Below, one piece after another: positions 30,193-39,096 of a stretch of 64,000 nt of DNA. Under the pieces are notes generated by a model. It did not search any database. It saw nothing but the letters and a program-made list of their open reading frames with translations, and was not told the DNA's origin. This stretch comes from Streptomyces echinoruber. Lineage in GTDB: Bacteria; Actinomycetota; Actinomycetes; Streptomycetales; Streptomycetaceae. How positions within the stretch are numbered: position 1 is the stretch's first letter; the number at the start of each line of letters is the position of its first letter. The stretch covers positions 1 through 64,000 of the forward strand of contig NZ_BMWH01000034.1 of the NCBI RefSeq assembly GCF_014651135.1. Reading direction: 5' to 3'. Position numbers and translations under genes: made by a program.

Positions 30193-31050
30193 TCAGGTGG
30201 TGTCGATTCCTTCCCTGACCCGGGTGATCAGGTCGATGCTGTGCTCGGTGTCGTAGGCGGTCTCCCGGAGCCACTCGAAGCACTCCTGGTACCGCACGAT
30301 CAATTCGAAGTCGTCGCGGACCGTGGCGTCCCCGCGGTGCTCCATGTAGAGGAGGTCCTCGTCGTCGTGGAAGCCGAGCAGGACGAAGCTGGTCTGCGTC
30401 GCGTAGTGTGCGCCCGCCGTGAGCGGCAGCACCTGAAGAGAGACTCTCGGGCGTTGCGCCATGTTGACCAGGTGCTGGAGCTGGTTGCGCTGTACCTGCG
30501 GTCCGCCGACCTGTCGGTACAGCGCGGCCTCGTCCACGACGAAAAAGAGCCAAGGGGGCGGAGCGTCGCCTTCCAGGGTGCGCTCCTGCCGCGCGGTGCG
30601 GAGTTCGATGATGCGGCGGGCTCGCGCGTCGTCCGTCAGCGGTTTCAGCACGGCGGCCGCGTAGTCCTCGGTCTGCAGCAGACCCGGCATGATGACGGGG
30701 TGGTAGGTGCGGATGGACGCGGCGGCGCTCTCGTATCCGATGTACGACTTGAAGCCCGGCGTCATGATGTCGCTCCAAGGCGCCCACCAACTGGGCCCCT
30801 TGCTGCCCCGCGCAGCCTCTTCCAGTTCGGCCACCAGCTTCGGATCGGTCACTCCGTACTGCTGGATCAGCGCCCTGACGTCGGTGACGGAGACGCTGAC
30901 CGTGCCGGCCTCAATGCGCATGATCTTCGACAGCGACCACTCCAGTGCCTGGGCGGCCTCCGTCTGCGTCTGGCCGGCTGCCTCGCGGGCCCTGCGCAAC
31001 TCCAGCCGCAGTCTGCGGCGGTTCAAGCTCGGGTCGACTTCTCTGGGCAT
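30193..31050 (-). CDS. XRE-family HTH regulator with DUF5753 domain
   Basis: A 285-residue Streptomyces-type regulator. The N-terminal helix-turn-helix spans about 14-68 (RRAREAAGQTQTEAAQALEWSLSKIMRIEAG), and DUF5753 fills about 95-278 with the usual YHPVIMPGLLQTEDYA, LYRQVGGP and PLTAGAHYA motifs. Proteins of this type (such as WhiJ relatives) regulate development or metabolism with a DUF397 partner. The ATG at 31050 follows AGGGGAG. GCCATA-type boxes upstream may be its own operators. Confidence 0.92.
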   Translation of the reverse strand: MPREVDPSLNRRRLRLELRRAREAAGQTQTEAAQALEWSLSKIMRIEAGTVSVSVTDVRALIQQYGVTDPKLVAELEEAARGSKGPSWWAPWSDIMTPGFKSYIGYESAAASIRTYHPVIMPGLLQTEDYAAAVLKPLTDDARARRIIELRTARQERTLEGDAPPPWLFFVVDEAALYRQVGGPQVQRNQLQHLVNMAQRPRVSLQVLPLTAGAHYATQTSFVLLGFHDDEDLLYMEHRGDATVRDDFELIVRYQECFEWLRETAYDTEHSIDLITRVREGIDTT

Positions 31051-31119
31051 GGTGGCTCCCCTGGTGACTGTTCAGCGTCGACACATGCGGCGAGGCATGT
31101 CCCGTGGACGGCGCCTCGT

Positions 31120-31198
31120 GCCATACGTCTGAACGTCGCCTTCATTCTGCCATATGGCATTTCGCGAGGCTGCTGACGGACTTATATCACGCCATACG
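31120..31198. promoter_or_regulatory. three GCCATA boxes upstream of the XRE regulator
   Basis: GCCATACG occurs at 31120-31127 and 31191-31198, and the perfect palindrome TGCCATATGGCA lies between them at 31148-31159. They lie 70-150 bp before the XRE start. Repeated AT-containing boxes stand out in this GC-rich sequence and are candidate regulator sites. Confidence 0.5.
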
Positions 31199-31425
31199 AG
31201 GTGTGAGGGTGTGGCCACTCTGCGGCTTGCGCGGGCGTGACAGGCGCTCGCCCAGCGCTGCGGAAGCATGCTCGGCGAGCGGTCGTGCGGGGCTGATGGG
31301 TGGCCGTGGGGCCACTGGGGTGAAGGAGAGGGCGAAACCCGCCCGGTGCGCGAGCCGGCCCGTCCGCAGGCGTGTACGGGGCGGAAGAACGAATCTGGCC
31401 GGATCGAGCCGGGAAGACGAACAAA

Positions 31426-31465
31426 GCGGCGTTCCCCGCCGAGGTGACTCGACGGGGAACGCCGC
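31426..31465 (-). terminator. terminator downstream of the pitH2 operon
   Basis: A perfect 13-bp inverted repeat (31426-31438 and 31453-31465) with a 14-nt loop lies 21 bp past the stop of the small membrane protein gene. Confidence 0.75.
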
Positions 31466-31486
31466 GCGAAGTGTGGTGGCCGGGCC

Positions 31487-31714
31487 TCAGCCCTTGGCCA
31501 CGATCAGGTGGATGCCGTACGCCACCGCCGCCGCGCACGCGGCGAAGCAGACGTAGGCGCCGGCGGCCGCGAGGGCCGCGGAGCCGCCCTGGGCGGCGGC
31601 CCGCTCGCGGCGGGACAGGCCCGCGATGCCCAGGGTGAACAGGACCACGAGGCCCACGGTGACCGCGAGGCTGACGCCGAAGACGGAGCCGAGGGCCGCC
31701 CAGTCGATGGTCAT
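31487..31714 (-). CDS. small membrane protein in the pitH2 operon
   Basis: A 75-residue protein with two predicted membrane helices (about 7-32 and 44-70) joined by a basic loop (SRRERAAAQGG). It lies 110 bp downstream of the phosphate transporter on the same strand and before a terminator, so it is probably co-transcribed. By position it corresponds to the small gene that follows pitH2 in S. coelicolor. Function unknown. Confidence 0.8.
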   Translation of the reverse strand: MTIDWAALGSVFGVSLAVTVGLVVLFTLGIAGLSRRERAAAQGGSAALAAAGAYVCFAACAAAVAYGIHLIVAKG

Positions 31715-31824
31715 GGTGCTTCTCTTCTCTTTCTCGGGTTCTCGGGCCTTCTCGGGCCCTCTCGGGCCTTCTCGGACTGCGCCGGGCTTTCAGGCTGTTC
31801 CGGGCTTCCTGCCGGCCGGCCGGG

Positions 31825-33111
<1,287 letters not shown>

Positions 33112-33133
33112 TTACCCAGGCAATCGTTCGAGG

Positions 33134-34039
33134 TCATTGGCGCGTCGACGGTAGGTAACCCGGGTGAACGGAAGATGAACTCAGGCGGTCGTCATGGTGT
33201 CCGTGGACTCTGGATTCTCCAGGGCCGCGCGCGAAGGCCCGCAGGCGGGCCGGGGAGCCGTTGAAGAGGTTCCGGTCGCCCGGCAGGCCGCCGCCGGTGC
33301 CGTACTGCCAGAACGTCCACGTCGACCAGCCGGCCGGCAGCGTCCCCGGACCGGATCCGTGCCGGGCGATCCACAGCGCGTGGTCCGCGCCGAACGCCCG
33401 GCTGCCGCCGGTGCACGTGTCCCACCAGTGGGCGGTCGTGTACAGGACGGGACGGCGGCCGGTCAGCCGCAGCACCTCGTCGCTGAACGCGCGGATCCAG
33501 GCGACCGTGCGCGCCCCGCTCAGGCCGTAGCACCCCTGCCTCCTGTCGTACGGCCCCTGCCTCCTGTCGTACGGGTTGTCCTCGAGGTCGAGCGCGGGCG
33601 GCAGCGTCCGGCCGTCCGGCCGCCAGGCGCCGCCGTGCCGCACGAAGAACGCCGCCTGCGCGGCGCCCGAGGACAGGTCCGGCCGCGCGAAGTGGTACGC
33701 CCCGCGGAGCAGGCCCGCCCGGAGCGCGCCGCCGTACTGCCGGGCGAAGTACGGGTTGCGGTAGCCGGTGGCCTCCGTCGCCTTGACGTACACGAACGAC
33801 GCGCCCCGCGCCCGGGCCGCCGCCCAGTCGACGGCGCGCTGGTGCGAGGAGACGTCGTGTCCCTGCGGCAGCGTCCCGGCGGACGCCGGCGCCGCGGTGA
33901 GCGCGGTCGCCTGGACGGCCAGGGCGGCCAAGGCGGTCAGGGCGGTCAGGGCGGTGGACGCCGCGAGAGCGCGGGTGCGCCGGCGGCGGGACGGCGACGG
34001 GGTACCGGTTCCCTCGGTTTCCCCGGTGGCACGGGCCAT
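33134..34039 (-). CDS. secreted GH25 lysozyme-like muramidase
   Basis: A 301-residue glycoside hydrolase family 25 protein. A twin-arginine-like or Sec signal (SRRRRTRALAAS, hydrophobic to about 47, AxA at PASAG) precedes the domain, which starts at QGHDVSSHQ (D62) and continues with FVYVKATEATGYRNPYFARQY, AYHFARPD, LPPALDLEDNPY (catalytic acid pair) and the closing WQYGTGGGLPGDRNLFNG. The loop PYDRRQG is duplicated by a 21-bp tandem repeat near 33530-33570. ATG at 34039. The last 30 residues are not conserved and overlap the Pho box of pitH2. Confidence 0.88.
   Translation of the reverse strand: MARATGETEGTGTPSPSRRRRTRALAASTALTALTALAALAVQATALTAAPASAGTLPQGHDVSSHQRAVDWAAARARGASFVYVKATEATGYRNPYFARQYGGALRAGLLRGAYHFARPDLSSGAAQAAFFVRHGGAWRPDGRTLPPALDLEDNPYDRRQGPYDRRQGCYGLSGARTVAWIRAFSDEVLRLTGRRPVLYTTAHWWDTCTGGSRAFGADHALWIARHGSGPGTLPAGWSTWTFWQYGTGGGLPGDRNLFNGSPARLRAFARGPGESRVHGHHDDRLSSSSVHPGYLPSTRQ
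33163..33180 (-). promoter_or_regulatory. Pho box upstream of pitH2
   Basis: On the minus strand GTTCATC and GTTCACC are repeated exactly 11 bp apart (33174-33180 and 33163-33169), the arrangement of Streptomyces PhoP direct-repeat units. The site is inside the 3' end of the lysozyme gene. Confidence 0.75.
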
Positions 34040-34377
34040 GCTTCCCCCGATGAGCGACGGGTGCGGTGGGCGATGGGTGCGGTGAGCGGTGGCGGGTGTG
34101 GTGAACAGTGACGCATGTGACGGGTGTGACGGACGCGGTGCATGACGGACGTAGTGGGCGGCGGGCGGGATGAGGGCGGGCGCGGCGGAGCCCGGAGTCC
34201 GGGCGGAGCCCGAAGGACGCCCCGAGGCTACTTGAGGATCATCGGGATTCAGGTGATATCCGGCTGTATGCCGTGAAGAGGGCATACACCTGCGAATCGC
34301 CTTCCGGGTGGGGTACTCCTGGCGCGAAGTGCCGCCGCCCGGCAGCGAGTCGGACGCGTCCCTGGCAGGATCGCCGC
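34040..34377. promoter_or_regulatory. divergent promoter region with inverted repeat
   Basis: 338 bp between the lysozyme (-) and aldolase (+) genes. A perfect 8-bp inverted repeat TGTATGCC-N8-GGCATACA lies at 34265-34288, about 90 bp before the aldolase start, and looks like an operator. Short GTGACGGGTGTG-like direct repeats occur near 34090-34140. No gene seen. Confidence 0.45.
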
Positions 34378-35151
34378 ATGGCCGACCAGTTGCGGGACCA
34401 GCGGAACGGACAGGACCTCCGGCAAGGCGTACAAGGCGTACCAGGCGCACAGGGCGCACAAGGCGCGCAGGACGCCGGACAGGCGCGGGGCGGAGCCGTG
34501 CGCGAGGAGGAGGCGCGCGCCTGGGCCGACCTCGTCGCCACGGCCCGCCGGACGGTGTCCGACGGGCTGGTCGTCGGCACCTCCGGCAACGTCTCCGTAC
34601 GCGTCGGCGACCTCGTGCTGGTCACACCGTCCGGCGTCCCCTACGACCGGCTGACGGCCGACGACATCACCGGCGTCACACTCGACGGCCGGCAGGTGCT
34701 CGGCACCCTGGTCCCGACGAGCGAGCTCCCGATGCACCTCGCCGTCCACCGCCACACCGACGCCCGCGCCGTCGTGCACACCCACGCCGTGCACGCCACC
34801 GCCGTCTCCACGCTCGTCGACGAGCTCCCCACGATCCACTACATGACCGCCGCCCTCGGCGGGCCCGTCCGAGTCGCCCCCTACGCGACGTACGGCACGC
34901 AGGAGCTGGCCGAGAACATGCTCCGCGCCCTCGCCGGCCGCTCCGGCTGCCTGCTGCGGAACCACGGCACCGTCACCTACGGAGCCACCCTGGACCAGGC
35001 CTACGACCGCACGGCCCAGCTCGAGTGGATGTGCCGCCTGTGGCTGACCGCCTCGTCGGTCCCCGGCCTGACTCCGACCCTGCTGACCGGCGAGCAGCTG
35101 GCGGAGGTGGCGGAGCGGCTGCGGGGGTACGGGCAGCCGCCGCGGGGCTGA
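34378..35151 (+). CDS. class II aldolase/adducin family protein
   Basis: A 257-residue zinc-dependent aldolase-fold protein like L-fuculose-1-phosphate or L-ribulose-5-phosphate enzymes. Core: GTSGNVSVR (substrate phosphate loop), LVTPSGVPYD, TSELPMHLAVHRH, zinc histidines in VVHTHAVHA, and LLRNHGTVTYG. The N-terminal 40 residues are a Gln-Gly-Val/Ala repeat encoded by a 9-bp tandem (AGGCGTACA-like) and are not part of the domain. ATG at 34378. The sugar substrate is unknown; related proteins also degrade 5-deoxy sugars. Confidence 0.85.
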   Translation: MADQLRDQRNGQDLRQGVQGVPGAQGAQGAQDAGQARGGAVREEEARAWADLVATARRTVSDGLVVGTSGNVSVRVGDLVLVTPSGVPYDRLTADDITGVTLDGRQVLGTLVPTSELPMHLAVHRHTDARAVVHTHAVHATAVSTLVDELPTIHYMTAALGGPVRVAPYATYGTQELAENMLRALAGRSGCLLRNHGTVTYGATLDQAYDRTAQLEWMCRLWLTASSVPGLTPTLLTGEQLAEVAERLRGYGQPPRG

Positions 35152-35305
35152 CGGACGCGGTCCGCGGGGCCGCCCGGCGGCGCCCCCGCCGCAAACGCCG
35201 GGATTGAGGATCCCTCCCGCTGGAACCCGCTCTGGCATGTCCGGCATGTCATCCCGAGCTCTTGCCCCGCTGGCCGGTGACCGGGCCCGCCACGAGACTG
35301 GACCC

Positions 35306-36430
35306 ATGCGCACCGTCAGAGCGGCGGCCGCGGCCGTCACCGTGGCGCTGGCCGCGGGGGCGGCCGGCGTGGCCGCCGGCCGTCTGGCCAGCGACGCCGC
35401 GCTCAAGGCGCCCCCGGGCCGGCCCCTGCCCACCGAGCCCCGGCTCACCGTGCACGGCACCGCCGCCGGCCGGATCACCCTCACCCGCGACCTGGCCTCC
35501 CTGCGCCCCGGCACCTACGGCCTGACCGGCGCCGGCGCCCACGCCGTGGTCGGACCCGTCCTCACCACCGCCCCGCACCCGGCCGACACCGTCGTCCGCC
35601 GTCTCGAACGCGTCGACCACGGCACCCTCACGGCCGGCGACAAGGTCTGGCTCACCCCCGCCCTGCACGTCGGCGATCCGCGCACCGCCCTCGGCCTGGA
35701 CCACACCGACGTCGAGATCCGCACCGAACTCGGCCCGCTGCCCGCGTGGTTCGTGCCCGGCCCGCGCCACACCTGGATCATCACGGTGCACGGCCTCGGC
35801 GCCACCCGCGAACACCCCCTCAACCTCCTGGGGTTCCTGCACGGGCGCGGCTTCCCGGTGCTCGACCTCGCCTACCGCGGCGACCCCGGCGCGCCCCGCC
35901 CGTCCGACGGCCTGAACCACCTCGGCGAGACCGAGTGGCGCGACCTGGAGGAGGCCGTCCGCCACGCCCTGCGCTCCGGCGCCCAGCGGGTCGTCCTCTA
36001 CGGCTGGTCCACCGGCGCCACCATGGCCCTGCGCACCGTCACCCGGTCGGACGTGGGGGAGTACGTCTCCGGGCTGGTGCTGGACTCGCCGGTGCTCAGC
36101 TGGGAGACGACGCTGCGCGCGCTGGCCGCGGCCCGCCGCACCCCGGGCGCGCTGCTGCCGCTCGCGGTCCGCGCCGCCCGCGGCCGCACCGGGCTCTACG
36201 GCGACCGCGCCGCCGCCGACGACCTGCCCCGGCTCACCGTGCCGACCCTCGTCTTCCACGGACCCGACGACACGGTGGCCCCCTGGCACCTCTCCCGCCG
36301 CCTCGCCGAGCTCAGCCCCAATCTGGTCGCCCTGCACACCGTCCGCCGGGCCCCGCACGCCGCGATGTGGAACGCCGACCCCGAGGCGTACGAGGAGGCG
36401 CTGCGCCGCTTCCTGACCCCGTTCATGTGA
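35306..36430 (+). CDS. alpha/beta hydrolase, exported or membrane-anchored
   Basis: A 374-residue protein with an N-terminal hydrophobic anchor or signal (about 3-30). A roughly 110-residue beta-rich region precedes the hydrolase fold. The nucleophile elbow is GWSTGA, the acid is in FHGPDDTVAP and the histidine in RRAPHAAMW; WIITVHGLGA gives the oxyanion hole. The LSHG-type esterase or lipase substrate is unknown. The ATG at 35306 is chosen because it gives the signal. It lies 154 bp after the aldolase. Confidence 0.82.
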   Translation: MRTVRAAAAAVTVALAAGAAGVAAGRLASDAALKAPPGRPLPTEPRLTVHGTAAGRITLTRDLASLRPGTYGLTGAGAHAVVGPVLTTAPHPADTVVRRLERVDHGTLTAGDKVWLTPALHVGDPRTALGLDHTDVEIRTELGPLPAWFVPGPRHTWIITVHGLGATREHPLNLLGFLHGRGFPVLDLAYRGDPGAPRPSDGLNHLGETEWRDLEEAVRHALRSGAQRVVLYGWSTGATMALRTVTRSDVGEYVSGLVLDSPVLSWETTLRALAAARRTPGALLPLAVRAARGRTGLYGDRAAADDLPRLTVPTLVFHGPDDTVAPWHLSRRLAELSPNLVALHTVRRAPHAAMWNADPEAYEEALRRFLTPFM

Positions 36431-36639
36431 CGCCCGCCACACGGGGTAGGGGGCGGTGTGCGGGCCCGGCGGGGGCGGCGGCGGTCCCGGCAGGACCGGT
36501 CGCCCCCATTCCGTTTGACGTCGCGCCGTTGACCGATTCCCCCCTCTCGTCCCCTGCTCGTCCGCCGCGTCGACCCCCTCCGCAGCCCGCCGTGACGTTC
36601 CGTTTGGGTTTTCGGACGGTCAACCGGAAGACTGCACCC

Positions 36640-38037
36640 GTGACGTCCCGTACTCCGCGCGACTCCAGACTTCGACTCGTCCGTCCGCGCCCGCTGGCCG
36701 CCGCCCCCAGAGCGGTGAACCAGCGACGCACCCGTCGCCCGGCACCCCGCCCGCCGGAGGGCACCCCGGCCCCCGCGGAGCTGGCCGGAATGGCACGCTC
36801 CGAACTGGCCGGCGCGGTCCGCGTCGCCCGCTGGGCCGACACCGCCCTCGGCCCCGGCCGGGCCGACGCCACCGCCGACGGCAAGGCCGTCCTGTCCGAC
36901 GCGGCCGTCGAACGGGCGGCCCGGGAACTGGGCCTGAGCCCCGCTCAGGTCCGCGCCGACTGGGACACCGCGCGCCTCGCCGGACTCGTCGAGGTGCACG
37001 GCGGCCGCGCCCGGCCCGGCTGGCGGCTGCGCGCCTGGGACCGCGACGACAGCGCCGTCCTGCGCGGCTGGGTCGCCCTGTTCGACGCCTGGTCGCTCGC
37101 CCACCCCGAGCCCACCGGCCAGGAGCCCGCGGCCGTCGCCGAGGTCGTCTCGGCCATGCCCCAGGTCCTCTCCTTCCTCCAGCTCTCCGCCGGTCCCGTC
37201 CCGGTCGAGCAGCTCCTGGACCTGCTGGAGCAGCGGGTCACCGAGCTGCGCACCGAACGCTGCGAGATCACGTACGCGCCCCGGCCGGAGCCGAAGCAGC
37301 CCGAGGCGCCCGACGCCCCGCTCGCCCCCCTCCTCGACTGGGCCCTGCGCGCCCTCGCCGCCGTCGGCGCCCTCACCTACGGCGACGGCCAGGCCACGCT
37401 CACCCCGCTGGGCAACTGGGCGGTCTGGGTGAAGCTGGAGCAGATCTGCGTCGCCGCCCAGAGCCCCGCCGGCAACATCGAGGCCTCCGCCGAGGAGATG
37501 CTGCGCGGCTGCGCCCAGCTGCGTCCCCACGCCGCCCGCGCCGAGTACCGCGCCTGGCTCGCCGCCCGGCCCGTCGCCGGCGCCGTCTCCGAACTCCTGC
37601 GGGCCGCCCGCGGCGACGACGCCCTGCTGCGCGGTCTCGCCTTCGAGGCGCTGCGGGTCGTCGGCGCCCCCGCCGAGCCCGACGTGCGCGCCGTCGTCGA
37701 CGAGCCCGCCCTGCGGCCGTACGCCCTGCTGTGGCTCGCCGAACACGACGGCGTCGACCCCGAGGACGCCCACGAGGTGCTCACCCGCGAGGAGGCCACC
37801 TGGCTGTGGGTCGACACCGCCGCCGCCGTCGCCGACCACGGCGAGGCCTCCATGCTCGTCCGGCACCTGGAGTCCGCGGTCCAGCCCACCGTGCCCGAGC
37901 TGCTGGAGGAGGTGCGCGCCGTCGGCCACCCCCGCACCGTCCAGGTCCTCGTCGCCCTCGCCGCCGCGCACCCCGACCCCGCCCTCGCCAAGGCCGTCCG
38001 CCGCGCCGCCTTCCAGGTCCACACGGGCGGGCACTGA
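36640..38037 (+). CDS. conserved protein with winged-helix-like segment, function unknown
   Basis: A 465-residue soluble, Ala/Leu-rich protein that I cannot name. A basic N-terminal region (1-45) is followed by a stretch with the look of a winged helix (VERAARELGLSPAQVRADWDTARLAGLVEV, about 90-120). Helical, HEAT-like leucine-rich repeats fill the C-terminal half (LLRGLAFEALRVVG, YALLWLAEHDG, VQVLVALAAAHPDPALAKAVRRA). Codon bias is strong throughout. GTG start at 36640 with GGAAG 9 nt before. No membrane segments. Confidence 0.75.
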   Translation: MTSRTPRDSRLRLVRPRPLAAAPRAVNQRRTRRPAPRPPEGTPAPAELAGMARSELAGAVRVARWADTALGPGRADATADGKAVLSDAAVERAARELGLSPAQVRADWDTARLAGLVEVHGGRARPGWRLRAWDRDDSAVLRGWVALFDAWSLAHPEPTGQEPAAVAEVVSAMPQVLSFLQLSAGPVPVEQLLDLLEQRVTELRTERCEITYAPRPEPKQPEAPDAPLAPLLDWALRALAAVGALTYGDGQATLTPLGNWAVWVKLEQICVAAQSPAGNIEASAEEMLRGCAQLRPHAARAEYRAWLAARPVAGAVSELLRAARGDDALLRGLAFEALRVVGAPAEPDVRAVVDEPALRPYALLWLAEHDGVDPEDAHEVLTREEATWLWVDTAAAVADHGEASMLVRHLESAVQPTVPELLEEVRAVGHPRTVQVLVALAAAHPDPALAKAVRRAAFQVHTGGH

Positions 38038-38348
38038 CCGCGACCGCCCGCGCGCGCTCGCGTGAGACGGGGACGGATGCGGGTCGGCTACGGCGTCACC
38101 GGCGTGCCGCCCGCGCGCGCCCGCGCGAGGCGGACGGACGGCGCGCCCCGCGCGGAGCGGACGGACGCCGGCGCCGCCGGGCGCGCCGCCGAGGAGCGGG
38201 GGAGAGGGGACGGCGACACCCGCGGCGCGTCCCCTCCCGTCCCGGGCCGGACCGCCCGGTGCAGTCCGTCCCCGAGCCGGACCGCCCGTCGCGGCCCGTC
38301 CCGGGACGGGCCCTGCGCCCCCGCCGCCCTGCGGGCGGTCGCGCGGGG
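38038..38348. terminator. repeat-rich convergent intergenic region with palindrome
   Basis: 311 bp between convergent genes. A perfect 20-bp palindrome GGCCCGTCCCGGGACGGGCC at 38293-38312 can form a terminator hairpin, and imperfect repeats of GGACCGCCCG surround it. No gene seen. Confidence 0.5.
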
Positions 38349-38762
38349 TCAGCCGCCCGTCCCGGGCGCGTAGGTGCCGAAGCTCCAGACGTTGCCCTCC
38401 AGATCGCGGGCCATGTAGTCGCGGGAGCCGTAGTCCTGGTCCGTCGGGGGCATGAGGATCTCGGCGCCGTGCTCGACGGCCCGCCGGTGGTGGGCGTCGA
38501 CGTCGTCCACCACGACGTACACCCCGCTCGGACCGGCGCCCTTCATCGCCGTGTCGAAGACGCCCCCGCGGCCCTTGGAACCGAGCATCACCATGCCGTT
38601 GCCCTGGACCAGTTCGGCGTGCACCACCGAGCCGTCCTCGCCCTCGTACACCGCGTGCTCCCTGAAACCGAAGGCCTCCGTGAGCTGCCGGATCGCGGCC
38701 TTGGCGTCCGCGTACAGCAGCGTCGGGCAGATGCCGGGGCGTCCGCCGTCCGTGCCTGCCAT
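38349..38762 (-). CDS. VOC superfamily (glyoxalase-like) protein
   Basis: A 137-residue vicinal-oxygen-chelate fold protein of the PhnB-like type: ICPTLLYADAKAAIRQLTEAFGF, HAELVQGNGMVMLGS, VYVVVDDVDAHHRRAVEHGAE and YMARDLEGNVWSFGTY. Such proteins bind small metabolites or metals and include resistance proteins and lyases. The ATG at 38762 has GAAGGAG 8 nt upstream. Substrate unknown. Confidence 0.88.
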   Translation of the reverse strand: MAGTDGGRPGICPTLLYADAKAAIRQLTEAFGFREHAVYEGEDGSVVHAELVQGNGMVMLGSKGRGGVFDTAMKGAGPSGVYVVVDDVDAHHRRAVEHGAEILMPPTDQDYGSRDYMARDLEGNVWSFGTYAPGTGG

Positions 38763-39000
38763 GCCGATCACTCCTTCGTGAGTCGGTGCCCGAAAGCGCC
38801 GGAAGGTGCCGGAAAGCACCACGGTCCGGCTCGCAGCCCAGTGTTGCACCGGCCACTGACATCGATGCCGATACGCGGGTTCCGCCGGCCGTGGCTCTGC
38901 CACTGACTGACGCCCCGCCAGGAAAAACGGACGTCGGCCCTCCCCCGGACGGGTCTCCGCCGGCCCTCCCGCGCCCGGAAAAACCGCTTGCGCCCCCCGG

Positions 39001-39070
39001 TAGACTGGCCGCATGGCCATTCTCCTAGCGCATTAGACGGCGGGACCCCTCCCCAGTCACCCCTCCCGCC
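39001..39070 (+). promoter_or_regulatory. promoter and stem-loop around the ABC-F leader ORF
   Basis: A -10 box TAGACT (39001-39006) lies 6 bp before an ATG at 39013, which implies transcription starting at or next to that ATG (leaderless). No clear -35 is seen. After the leader ORF, GGCGGGA (39038-39044) can pair with TCCCGCC (39064-39070), placing a hairpin between the leader and the ABC-F ribosome site. Confidence 0.5.
39013..39036 (+). CDS. 7-codon leader ORF (MAILLAH) upstream of the ABC-F gene
   Basis: ATG GCC ATT CTC CTA GCG CAT TAG encodes a heptapeptide. It contains CTA, one of the rarest leucine codons in Streptomyces, next to CTC. It ends 60 bp before the ABC-F GTG and appears leaderless. 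Translation stalling here could control the downstream gene, as known for other short leader ORFs ahead of ABC-F genes. Too short to prove from sequence alone. Confidence 0.45.
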   Translation: MAILLAH

Positions 39071-39096
39071 ACCCCGACCGCCCAGGAGTCTGACCA

